Origin: 1-14-2-50-31-20 sp964617555
GTDB taxonomy: Bacteria > Bacteroidota > Ignavibacteria > Ignavibacteriales > Melioribacteraceae
Assembly (NCBI GenBank): GCA_964617555.1
Contig: CAZTYP010000102.1
Span: 44,312-108,311, forward strand
Reading direction: 5' to 3'
DNA: 64,000 nt
Position 1 is the stretch's first letter. Each line of letters opens with the position of its first letter. Both the position numbers and the translations under genes were made by a program. Shown piece by piece: positions 44,542 through 51,515 of the stretch. The notes under the pieces were generated by a model that was given only the letters and a program-made list of their open reading frames with translations, was not told the DNA's origin and searched no databases.

Positions 44542-45114
44542 ATGTTGGAAAAAGAAAATAAATTGGCGGAACAGATAAAAAAGACATTTCATTCCGCAGA
44601 AGTTAAAGTAATGCGGGAAAAAAGAATTTCAGTGCAATTACGCTCAAATTTAATTCCGCCTTTTTTAAGTTATGCAAAAGAATTGCTCGACTTTAAACAT
44701 TTTGCACATATGTCGTGCGTAGATTGGCTTGAAGATAACGAATTCGAGTTGGTCTTTATTCTTTGGAATTATGATGAACAAATTCAAATAATTTCCAAAA
44801 CCAGAATACCCCGCGACAAAGCCGAATTTGTATCGTTAAAAAAATTTTGGATACAGGCAGAAACATATGAACGCGAAATTCATGAAATGTACGGTGTAGA
44901 TTTCGAAGGAAATAACCGGCTCGGAGAATTTATTTTGGAAGATTGGGAAGGAATACCTCCGATGCGTCGTGATTTTGATACGCGTAAATATTCTCGTGAA
45001 ACCTATTTCCAACGCCCCGGTCGTGAAGATGCAAAAGATGTTCGCAAAACCATTACAAAGCACAGCGGAGAAGAAGTTCCCGATTTTGCCAAAAATTATA
45101 CAATAAGACAATAA
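44542..45114 (+). CDS. NuoC-like subunit (MbxK-like)
   Basis: 190 residues from the ATG at 44542, 49 bases after the previous stop; the same frame is open further upstream but runs through the preceding gene. It carries the complex I 30-kDa signature (TYEREIHEMYGVDFEGN, then ILEDWEGIPPMRRDF). NuoC-type subunits hold the B-D pair together. The C-terminal tail ends in KHSGEEVPDFAKNYTIRQ. Confidence 0.93.
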   Translation: MLEKENKLAEQIKKTFHSAEVKVMREKRISVQLRSNLIPPFLSYAKELLDFKHFAHMSCVDWLEDNEFELVFILWNYDEQIQIISKTRIPRDKAEFVSLKKFWIQAETYEREIHEMYGVDFEGNNRLGEFILEDWEGIPPMRRDFDTRKYSRETYFQRPGREDAKDVRKTITKHSGEEVPDFAKNYTIRQ

Positions 45115-45201
45115 ACAAGCGAATTGTTTATATATAATTAAGGTTTGAAAAAAACAAACACGATAAAAAGGAATTAACTATTTATTGATAGTGACAATTT
45201 T

Positions 45202-46305
45202 ATGAGAGAAAAAGAAACCACATTATATTTAGGACCTCAACACCCCGGAATTACGGGTAATATGATGGTAAAACTCAAAGTAGCCGGAGATACAATTGTA
45301 AAAGCGGAAACACATATCGGCTATCTTCATAGAGCCTTCGAAAAGTTAATGGAACAACGAACTTGGACACAAAGTTTCCCGATTGTTTGCCGTATTTGTG
45401 TGCCGGAACCGGATCCTAACGAAGAAAATCTTGCCCGTGCCATTGAAGAGATAGAAGGACGCGAAGTACCGGAACGGGCAAAATATATTAGAGTAATTGT
45501 TCTTGAATTGGCGCGCCTTGCTTCTTATCAATTATGGATGGGTGGTCAATCCGGTTCTATGGGGCTTTACACAATGCCGCAATGGACGGTGGGAGACCGT
45601 GATTATATTCTTGATTTGTTCGAAGAACTTACCGGCGGCAGAGTTTATCACATGTATATTTGGGCAGGAGGCGTACGCCGTGATTTGCCCGAGGGGTTTG
45701 CCGACAAAGTGCTTAAGGTTATGGATTATCTCGAAAGCAGATTGCCGGATTACGATAGATTGCTTTTCGAAAATGCTCTGTTTCACAAAAGAGCAAAAGG
45801 CGTTGGAGTAATTCCGAAAGAAAAAGCAATTGAATGGGGCGTTGTCGGTGCACCGCTCAGAGGTTGCGGAATTAAACACGATGTAAGAATTGATGAACCG
45901 TACGAAGTTTACGATAAATTGGATTTTGTTGTGCCTACACACGAAGGCGGAGATGTTTGGTCCCGTGCAATGGTTCGTCGTCAGGAAATTGAGCAATCAA
46001 TTTCAATAATACGGCAGGCAATAGAAAAAATGCCGGGTGGCGATTATTACAATAAAATTCCCAATCCGTTAACTTGGAGAGTTCCCAAAGGGGAAGCTTA
46101 TGTTAAAACCGAATCGGCACGCGGTGAATTCGGTTATTATGTTGTTAGCGACGGTTCGGAAAAACCTCGCCGTGTTCATGTTAGAGGTCCTGCTTATGTT
46201 CACGGTATTTCCCTTTTGGAAGAGGTTCTAAAAGGAGCAAATATTGCCGATGTATCATTTATTATGAATAGTTTAGGAACTTGTCCACCGGAAATGGAGA
46301 GATAA
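45202..46305 (+). CDS. NuoD / [NiFe]-hydrogenase large-subunit homologue with altered Ni site (MbxL-like)
   Basis: 367 residues. The N-terminus LYLGPQHPGITGN and HIGYLHRAFEKLMEQRTW are common to NuoD and group 4 large subunits. A CxxC remains (Cys63, Cys66; VCRICVPEPD). The C-terminal motif, DPCxxC in hydrogenases, reads GTCPPEMER, so Cys361 is kept but the last Cys is Glu364. With three of four Ni-ligand cysteines, normal [NiFe] assembly is unlikely. The Mbx/Mbs family of Thermococcales also has a modified site, and its large subunit is linked to sulfane sulfur reduction; exact residue equivalence is from memory. No hyp maturation genes are present here. Confidence 0.94.
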   Translation: MREKETTLYLGPQHPGITGNMMVKLKVAGDTIVKAETHIGYLHRAFEKLMEQRTWTQSFPIVCRICVPEPDPNEENLARAIEEIEGREVPERAKYIRVIVLELARLASYQLWMGGQSGSMGLYTMPQWTVGDRDYILDLFEELTGGRVYHMYIWAGGVRRDLPEGFADKVLKVMDYLESRLPDYDRLLFENALFHKRAKGVGVIPKEKAIEWGVVGAPLRGCGIKHDVRIDEPYEVYDKLDFVVPTHEGGDVWSRAMVRRQEIEQSISIIRQAIEKMPGGDYYNKIPNPLTWRVPKGEAYVKTESARGEFGYYVVSDGSEKPRRVHVRGPAYVHGISLLEEVLKGANIADVSFIMNSLGTCPPEMER

Positions 46306-46311
46306 AGAATT

Positions 46312-48105
46312 ATGGCATTCGATATAAAAGGAATATTAACCCCGTTTTCAGCTCTTAACCAAGGAACAAAACCACCACATACAGTACGATATCCTAAAGA
46401 GCAAAAAGAAACAGCTTATAGATATCGCGGATTGCATTATAACGATTTGGACGAATGTATCGGTTGCGGAACATGTTCTACAATTTGCCAAAACCAAGCA
46501 ATTGATATGATTCAACTTGAAGGATATGAAACAACTAACGGCGATTCCGGATTGCGTCCCCGTGTGGATAACGGAAGATGCTGCTGGTGTGCCTTGTGTG
46601 TTGATGTTTGTCCTACGGGTTCATTGAATCTGACAACCGACTATATTTACGTAACAGATGACCCAGATTCTTTTCTTTGGATTCCGGGGGTTGATAATGC
46701 AAAAGAAGGAAACAATAAACTTTCGTGGCAAAGTGCCGAAGGCAAACCGTTGGTTGACTATCAACGCGTTCCTATGAAAGAATTGGACGGTAAGGAAAGG
46801 GTTAAATCTTTTGCCGAAGTTGTGCTTGGTTACAACGAAGAAGAAGCCCGTAAAGAAGCAGAACGTTGTTTGGCTTGCGGAATTTGCACGGATATTTGTC
46901 CGGTACATATGCATATTCCGGAATATATTAATGCAATTGCCCGCGGCGAAGATGAAGAAGCTGTTAGAATAATTTACGATAATAATCCGCTCGGAGAAAC
47001 TTGCGGTAAAGTTTGTACACGCCGTTGCGAAACCACATGTGCCGTTAATCACCGCGGAGAACCTATTGCAATTCGTTGGCTAAAGGAATATGTTACTTCC
47101 AAGGTTGAAAATTCGGAATTGATAAAAGAAATTCTTAATCCCGAAATTGCCGAAGCAAACGGGCATAGCGTTGGTATTATCGGAGCCGGACCTTCAGGGC
47201 TTACGGCCGGATATTATCTTGCACTTAAAGGTTTTGATGTTACAATATACGAAGCAAAAGATCATGCCGGCGGTATGATTATGTACGGTATTCCTAAATA
47301 CCGCTTGCCGTTAGATAGTTTGGACAAACAAGTTGAGTACATGAAATCCATTGGTGTTAAAATAAAATATAACACAATGGTCGGTAAAGATATTTCGTTT
47401 AACGAATTAAAAGAAAAACACGAAGCTGTTATGATTGGTATCGGTTTCGAAGTGCCATATTCCCTCGGATTAAAAGGAGAAGATGCCGAAGGTTCAATAC
47501 AGGCCGTTAATTTCTTAAGAGAAATAAATAGCGGAAGACATGTTGATATCGGCAATAAAGTGGTTGTAATCGGCGGTGGTAACGTTGCAATTGATGCCGC
47601 AAGAGTTTCGCGCAGACTTGGTGCCGAGGTTACAATTTTATACAGAAGACGTGTTCAAGATATGCCCGCAGATTGGGAAGAAATAGAAGGGGCGGAACAT
47701 GAAGACGTTATAATTAAACCGCAAGCAATTCCGCTTGAAGTTATTTCCGATGAAAACGGAAAAGTAAAAGCGATTAAATATGCCAATGCGGAAATGGTTC
47801 CGGATGAAAAAGGCGGCAGACCTCGTCCGAAAATTATTGAGGGAGATGAGCATATTATGGAAGTTACTGCTGTTATAGGTGCCATCGGACAAGAGGCGGA
47901 TTATTCTTTCTTGCCTGAAGATATTAAAGAACAAATTGAAATTTCCCGCGGCCGCATTGTGGTTGATAAAGAAACACAAGCAACCGCATTACCATGGCTG
48001 TTTGCTTGCGGTGATATCGCAAATCGCCAAGCCGACGCAATTAGTGCTATTGCGGACGGATATCGCGCCGTAAAAGGAATAGAAAAATTATTATTGAAAA
48101 AATAA
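46312..48105 (+). CDS. MbxN/NuoI-type ferredoxin domain fused to NfnL/GltD-like FAD-NAD(P) oxidoreductase
   Basis: 597 residues. Residues ~40-110 bind two [4Fe-4S] clusters (Cys49/52/55/59; Cys90/93/96/100, followed by PTG). Residues ~185-265 carry the further cysteine motifs typical of glutamate synthase small subunit/NfnL (ERCLACGICTDICPVH, CGKVCTRRCETTC). An FAD fold (VGIIGAGPSGLTAGYYLA), GGMIMYGIPKYRLP, an NAD(P) fold (VVVIGGGNVAIDAARVSRR) and CGDIANRQADAISAIADG complete it. It lies 6 bases after the large-subunit gene. The fusion implies electron exchange between ferredoxin, the peripheral arm and NAD(P)H within one complex. Confidence 0.95.
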   Translation: MAFDIKGILTPFSALNQGTKPPHTVRYPKEQKETAYRYRGLHYNDLDECIGCGTCSTICQNQAIDMIQLEGYETTNGDSGLRPRVDNGRCCWCALCVDVCPTGSLNLTTDYIYVTDDPDSFLWIPGVDNAKEGNNKLSWQSAEGKPLVDYQRVPMKELDGKERVKSFAEVVLGYNEEEARKEAERCLACGICTDICPVHMHIPEYINAIARGEDEEAVRIIYDNNPLGETCGKVCTRRCETTCAVNHRGEPIAIRWLKEYVTSKVENSELIKEILNPEIAEANGHSVGIIGAGPSGLTAGYYLALKGFDVTIYEAKDHAGGMIMYGIPKYRLPLDSLDKQVEYMKSIGVKIKYNTMVGKDISFNELKEKHEAVMIGIGFEVPYSLGLKGEDAEGSIQAVNFLREINSGRHVDIGNKVVVIGGGNVAIDAARVSRRLGAEVTILYRRRVQDMPADWEEIEGAEHEDVIIKPQAIPLEVISDENGKVKAIKYANAEMVPDEKGGRPRPKIIEGDEHIMEVTAVIGAIGQEADYSFLPEDIKEQIEISRGRIVVDKETQATALPWLFACGDIANRQADAISAIADGYRAVKGIEKLLLKK

Positions 48106-48137
48106 AATTTTAATAGAACATAATATGAGATAATCAA

Positions 48138-49145
48138 ATGGCTGATTTATCAACAACATATTTGGGAATGGAATTAAAAAATCCTGTTATTGCATCAAGT
48201 TCAACTTTAACTTCCAACGTAGATAATATTAAGCATCTTGAAAAAAGTGGTGTTAGTGCTGTTGTTCTTCGTTCAATTTTCGAAGAAGAAATAACTCTTG
48301 AAGCAAACAGATTTATAGAACATGCCGTAAATGAAGGATATGATGAGGGGCTTTTTGATTATTATGATAACAAGGTAAAACAAAACAATGTTGATAAGTA
48401 TCTTCTTTTAATTAAAGAAACTAAGTCCGCCGTCGATATTCCGGTTATTGCAAGTATAAATTGTAAATCGAATCATGAGTGGATATACTTTGCAAAAAAA
48501 ATTGAAGATGCAGGTGCTGATGCTCTGGAGTTAAATATGTTCTTTTTGCCAAGTTGGTCTAAACGTACAGTGGAAGAAAACGAAACCCTCTATTTTGATA
48601 TTGTGGAAAAAGTTTTGAAAGAAATAACTATTCCGGTTACATTAAAAGTCAGCCATTATTTTTCGGATTTATCAACAACACTGTATAAATTATCTAAAAC
48701 AGGAATTAAAGGATTAGTATTATTCAATAAATTTTTTACCCCGGATTTTGATATTGAAACGGAAAAGATGACTCAAAATTATGTGTACAGTTCACCTCGG
48801 GATATTGTCTTGCCTCTTAAATGGGTCTCGATTTTATCGGGACAACTTGCAAACGAAAAAAACAATCAATGTAGTATTGTTGCTTCCACAGGTATTCACG
48901 ATGGAGAAGGAATTATAAAAATGATTCTTGCCGGAGCGGATGCTGTACAAATTGCTTCTACTCTTTACTTAAACGGATATGAACAAGTAGATAAAATTTT
49001 GAACAAACTAAATTCATGGATGGATAAACGCAATTATCGAACTCTTAACGATTTTAAAGGGCACCTTTCTTATAAGTATGTTGATAATGCCGAACAATAT
49101 GAGCGTGTGCAGTTTATGAAAAATTTTACGGACAGCGAAAAATAA
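48138..49145 (+). CDS. Dihydroorotate dehydrogenase-like flavoprotein
   Basis: 335 residues. A TIM-barrel protein beginning TTYLGMELKNPVIASSST, with IKHLEKSGVSAVVLRSIFEEE, AGADALELNMFF, IPVTLKVSHYF and a C-terminal FMN-phosphate loop ATGIHDGEGIIKMILAGADA. This FCB-type branch lacks good evidence for orotate synthesis: the usual N-rich catalytic loop is changed. It may be a related FMN oxidoreductase. It begins 32 bases after the Mbx-NfnL gene on the same strand and could belong to the same transcript, but partners are not proven. Confidence 0.88.
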   Translation: MADLSTTYLGMELKNPVIASSSTLTSNVDNIKHLEKSGVSAVVLRSIFEEEITLEANRFIEHAVNEGYDEGLFDYYDNKVKQNNVDKYLLLIKETKSAVDIPVIASINCKSNHEWIYFAKKIEDAGADALELNMFFLPSWSKRTVEENETLYFDIVEKVLKEITIPVTLKVSHYFSDLSTTLYKLSKTGIKGLVLFNKFFTPDFDIETEKMTQNYVYSSPRDIVLPLKWVSILSGQLANEKNNQCSIVASTGIHDGEGIIKMILAGADAVQIASTLYLNGYEQVDKILNKLNSWMDKRNYRTLNDFKGHLSYKYVDNAEQYERVQFMKNFTDSEK

Positions 49146-49255
49146 TATTATTCATAATTTATTAACTGCAGAGTATAAAGCAAATTTTATTTCAGTTTCT
49201 TACCAATTATTAATTATTTTTCTCTTGTGTTTTTGTTTCGGGTTTTATACATTAT

Positions 49256-49270
49256 TGATAATGATTATCA
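49256..49270. promoter_or_regulatory. Fur box (autoregulatory)
   Basis: TGATAATGATTATCA: the 7-1-7 inverted repeat TGATAAT-N-ATTATCA that Fur-family regulators bind. It ends 15 bases before the fur start, so it should control fur and the genes after it. Flanks (TTAT..AATAA) extend the symmetry loosely. Confidence 0.88.
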
Positions 49271-49285
49271 TTAACAATAATAAAA

Positions 49286-49768
49286 ATGACCAATTCGAAA
49301 AAAATAAATACTAAACTTTTACAAAATTTTACCGAAAAAGGATTACGCCTAACTGCTCCGCGTAAAGCTGTGATAAGTGTGTTAAGCAAAGATGTAAGTC
49401 ATCCGACAGTGGAAGAGATATATTTACAAGTACATAAAAAATATCCTTCTATCGGAATGATGACTGTTTACCGTACATTGGATTTATTGGTTAAATGGGG
49501 AATTATTCACAAGTTCGATTTCAGCGAAGGGAAAGCCCGCTATGAATTAACGGAACATCCCGAAGGGCTTGGGCATCATCATCATTTAATTTGTCAACAA
49601 TGTAAAAAAATCATTAATTACACCGATTTTATTGATGAAGAGGCAAAATTATTCCAAAAACTTGAAAAACGATTGGAACGAAAATATAAATTTCATGTTG
49701 AAAATCATATAATTGAGTTTTACGGAATTTGTGACGAGTGCAGAAAAGCAAATAAAATCCGGAGGTAA
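49286..49768 (+). CDS. Fur-family metal-responsive repressor
   Basis: 160 residues. Winged-helix N-terminus (LRLTAPRKAVISVLSKDVSH, TVEEIYLQVHKKYPSIGMMTVYRTLDLL). The dimerisation domain has the regulatory metal sites: HEGLGHHHHLICQQCKK-like cluster (EGLGHHHHLICQQC) and a second CxxC (CDECRK) for structural zinc. Length and motifs fit Fur/PerR/Zur; which metal or oxidant is sensed cannot be read, although the Fur-type box upstream favours Fur or PerR. The next gene starts 2 bases after its stop, with a shared GGAGG site. Regulation by a metal fits the exporter 0.7 kb downstream. Confidence 0.95.
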   Translation: MTNSKKINTKLLQNFTEKGLRLTAPRKAVISVLSKDVSHPTVEEIYLQVHKKYPSIGMMTVYRTLDLLVKWGIIHKFDFSEGKARYELTEHPEGLGHHHHLICQQCKKIINYTDFIDEEAKLFQKLEKRLERKYKFHVENHIIEFYGICDECRKANKIRR

Positions 49769-49770
49769 TT

Positions 49771-50082
49771 ATGGCAATTAAAAAGAAATACTCAAAAAAT
49801 AAGTCTCTTTGCAAAGTAACATTTTTGATTCCGAAAGAAGTGGGAGAGCAATTCGAAAAAATTACCGTTGTTGGAGATTTTAATAATTGGAATCCGGATG
49901 AGGACCGCTTTGTTGAGAAGGAAAAAGACGGAACCTTTTCAGTTTCTTTAATGTTGGAAGGGGGAAAGGAATACCAGTTCCGTTATTTGGGAGACGGTAT
50001 TAATTGGTTTAATGAACCGGAGGCGGATAAGGAAGTGGAAAGTTATTACCCCGGGGCTTATAACTCTGTTGTTGTTGTGTAA
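49771..50082 (+). CDS. Stand-alone glycogen-binding (CBM48/AMPK-beta-like) domain protein
   Basis: 103 residues containing just one early-set carbohydrate-binding domain: KVTFLIPKEV, VVGDFNNWNPDEDRF, EGGKEYQFRYLGDGINWFN and a terminal SYYPGAYNSVVVV. The conserved NNW and RYLxDG elements are those that bind alpha-glucan in AMPK beta and branching enzymes. A single-domain form occurs in many FCB bacteria, often near regulators. It shares the fur transcript (GGAGGTAATT site just before its ATG), but no glycogen enzyme is nearby. Confidence 0.85.
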   Translation: MAIKKKYSKNKSLCKVTFLIPKEVGEQFEKITVVGDFNNWNPDEDRFVEKEKDGTFSVSLMLEGGKEYQFRYLGDGINWFNEPEADKEVESYYPGAYNSVVVV

Positions 50083-50121
50083 AATATTTAAAAGGTGTAA
50101 TAATAAACAAAGGAGGTAATT

Positions 50122-50403
50122 ATGCCATACGGAGATGGAACCGGTCCATATGGAACAGGACCTGTAGGAAGAAGAGGTGTCGGTTTTCGAAAAGGATTCG
50201 GCTTTCACAATAATTTACATTACGGATATGGTCGGGGTGCCGGTTTTGGAAGAGGCTACGGACACGGTTACGGTTATAATCATTCCGGATATTATTATGA
50301 AGATGAGAACCCGAAAGCGAAAAGAGAATTTATTGAAAACGAATTACGTATAATGAAAAAACGTGTTGCCGAATTAGAAAATGAACTGAAGAAAATTGAC
50401 TAA
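50122..50403 (+). CDS. DUF5320-type Gly/His/Tyr-rich small protein
   Basis: 93 residues. It starts MPYGDGTGPYGTGPVGRRG, the signature of DUF5320 proteins, then a low-complexity stretch rich in Gly, Tyr, Phe and His (GYGRGAGFGRGYGHGYGYNH). The last ~35 residues form a charged coiled coil (RIMKKRVAELENELKKID). Family members are found next to dinitrogenase-cofactor-like (NifX/NifB-type) proteins and redox genes of anaerobes; the function is unknown. It has the strongest Shine-Dalgarno here (AAAGGAGG), nearly identical with that of the gene before it. Metal binding is plausible from the His content, not shown. Confidence 0.85.
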   Translation: MPYGDGTGPYGTGPVGRRGVGFRKGFGFHNNLHYGYGRGAGFGRGYGHGYGYNHSGYYYEDENPKAKREFIENELRIMKKRVAELENELKKID

Positions 50404-50457
50404 TCCGGTTGGATTAAGCATTAATGAAAAATTAACTATTTACAATTGGGTCGGGAA

Positions 50458-51489
50458 ATGATGGCGGAATTACTGTCAGTATTAAAACATGCATTAATGA
50501 TTACGGGCTTTGTTTTTGTGATGATGCTAGTAATCGAATATGTGAATGTTCAAACCAAGGGACTTTGGCAAAAAGGGATTTCGGAAAATAAATGGAAACA
50601 ATATCTTTTTGCGGCATTGCTCGGGGCAATTCCCGGATGCCTCGGGTCATTCACCGCCGTGGCTTTATATTCGCACCGTTTAATTTCATTCGGGGCAATT
50701 GTTACAACAATGATTGCAACCAGTGGTGACGAGGCCTTTGTGATGTTGGCAATGTTTCCGGGTAAAGCAATTTTGCTTACGGGAATTATTTTTGCTATAG
50801 GAATTATTGCCGGTTTTATTGCGGACAGATTCTCCTTTCTGAAAAACAGCAATAGTAAATTAACTGAAAACGAATTTCCGTTACACGACGAAGAAAAGTG
50901 TAATTGTTTTAATCCCGCGTTAATTTTAAAAGAATTGAAAAATGCTTCTTTCAGACGAATAGTTTTAATAATAATTGTAGCCCTCTTTTTGCTTTCGGTT
51001 GTTACCGGGGTAATTGCCGGAGGAGCTAAAACTTGGGTTAAAGTAACGATTATTATTGTTGTTTCGTTTTCCCTTTTTGTAGTTGCAACGGTTCCGGAAC
51101 ACTTTTTAAAAGAACATCTTTGGGAGCACATAGTTAAAGTTCATTTGTTGCGGATTTTTCTTTGGACTTTCGGTACATTGCTTGTCGTTCATTTTCTTAT
51201 GAATTATATAGATTTGGAAACAATAATAAAGACAAATATGTTATGGGTTTTATTGATTGCCGTATTAGTGGGGGTAATTCCGGAATCAGGACCGCATTTG
51301 ATTTTTGTAACTCTGTTTGCTTCGGGATCAATTCCGTTTAGTATTTTGCTTGCAAGTTCAATTTCGCAAGACGGGCACGGAATGATTCCTCTTTTGGCAG
51401 AATCGAAAAAAAGTTTTATTTATGTTAAATTGGTAAATATAATTGTTGCTTTGTTTGTTGGAGGAATTGGTTACATCTTAAATTTTTAA
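50458..51489 (+). CDS. Putative 10-TM heavy-metal (manganese/arsenic-type) exporter
   Basis: 343 residues from ATG 50458; a TTG four codons before is in frame. About ten transmembrane helices in two halves. Repeated motifs are GAIPGCLGSFTAVALYSHR and, in the second half, GVIPESGPHLIFVTLF, each with the helix-breaking IPxSG type; ATSGDEAFVMLAMFP and SISQDGHGMIPLLAESKK are matching. These fit the 'putative 10TM heavy-metal exporter' (ArsP_2/putative manganese transporter) family. A cytoplasmic loop has HDEEKCNCFNP, a potential metal site. Its place after fur suggests metal-controlled export. Confidence 0.83.
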   Translation: MMAELLSVLKHALMITGFVFVMMLVIEYVNVQTKGLWQKGISENKWKQYLFAALLGAIPGCLGSFTAVALYSHRLISFGAIVTTMIATSGDEAFVMLAMFPGKAILLTGIIFAIGIIAGFIADRFSFLKNSNSKLTENEFPLHDEEKCNCFNPALILKELKNASFRRIVLIIIVALFLLSVVTGVIAGGAKTWVKVTIIIVVSFSLFVVATVPEHFLKEHLWEHIVKVHLLRIFLWTFGTLLVVHFLMNYIDLETIIKTNMLWVLLIAVLVGVIPESGPHLIFVTLFASGSIPFSILLASSISQDGHGMIPLLAESKKSFIYVKLVNIIVALFVGGIGYILNF

Positions 51490-51515
51490 TTTTTTTATAA
51501 ACAAAAGGTAAATGT

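Noticed and set aside
37167..48105. Membrane-bound H2-evolving [NiFe] hydrogenase (mbh) or formate hydrogenlyase
   Set aside because: The large subunit lacks the last Ni-ligand cysteine, the small subunit lacks one cluster cysteine, a second antiporter subunit is present and no hyp genes or formate dehydrogenase are seen; the mbx-like assignment fits better.
50550..51131. Long open frame on the minus strand opposite the metal exporter
   Set aside because: It is antisense to a well-supported membrane protein, has low-complexity Ser/Ile/Thr/Lys content as in reversed hydrophobic genes, and no start context.
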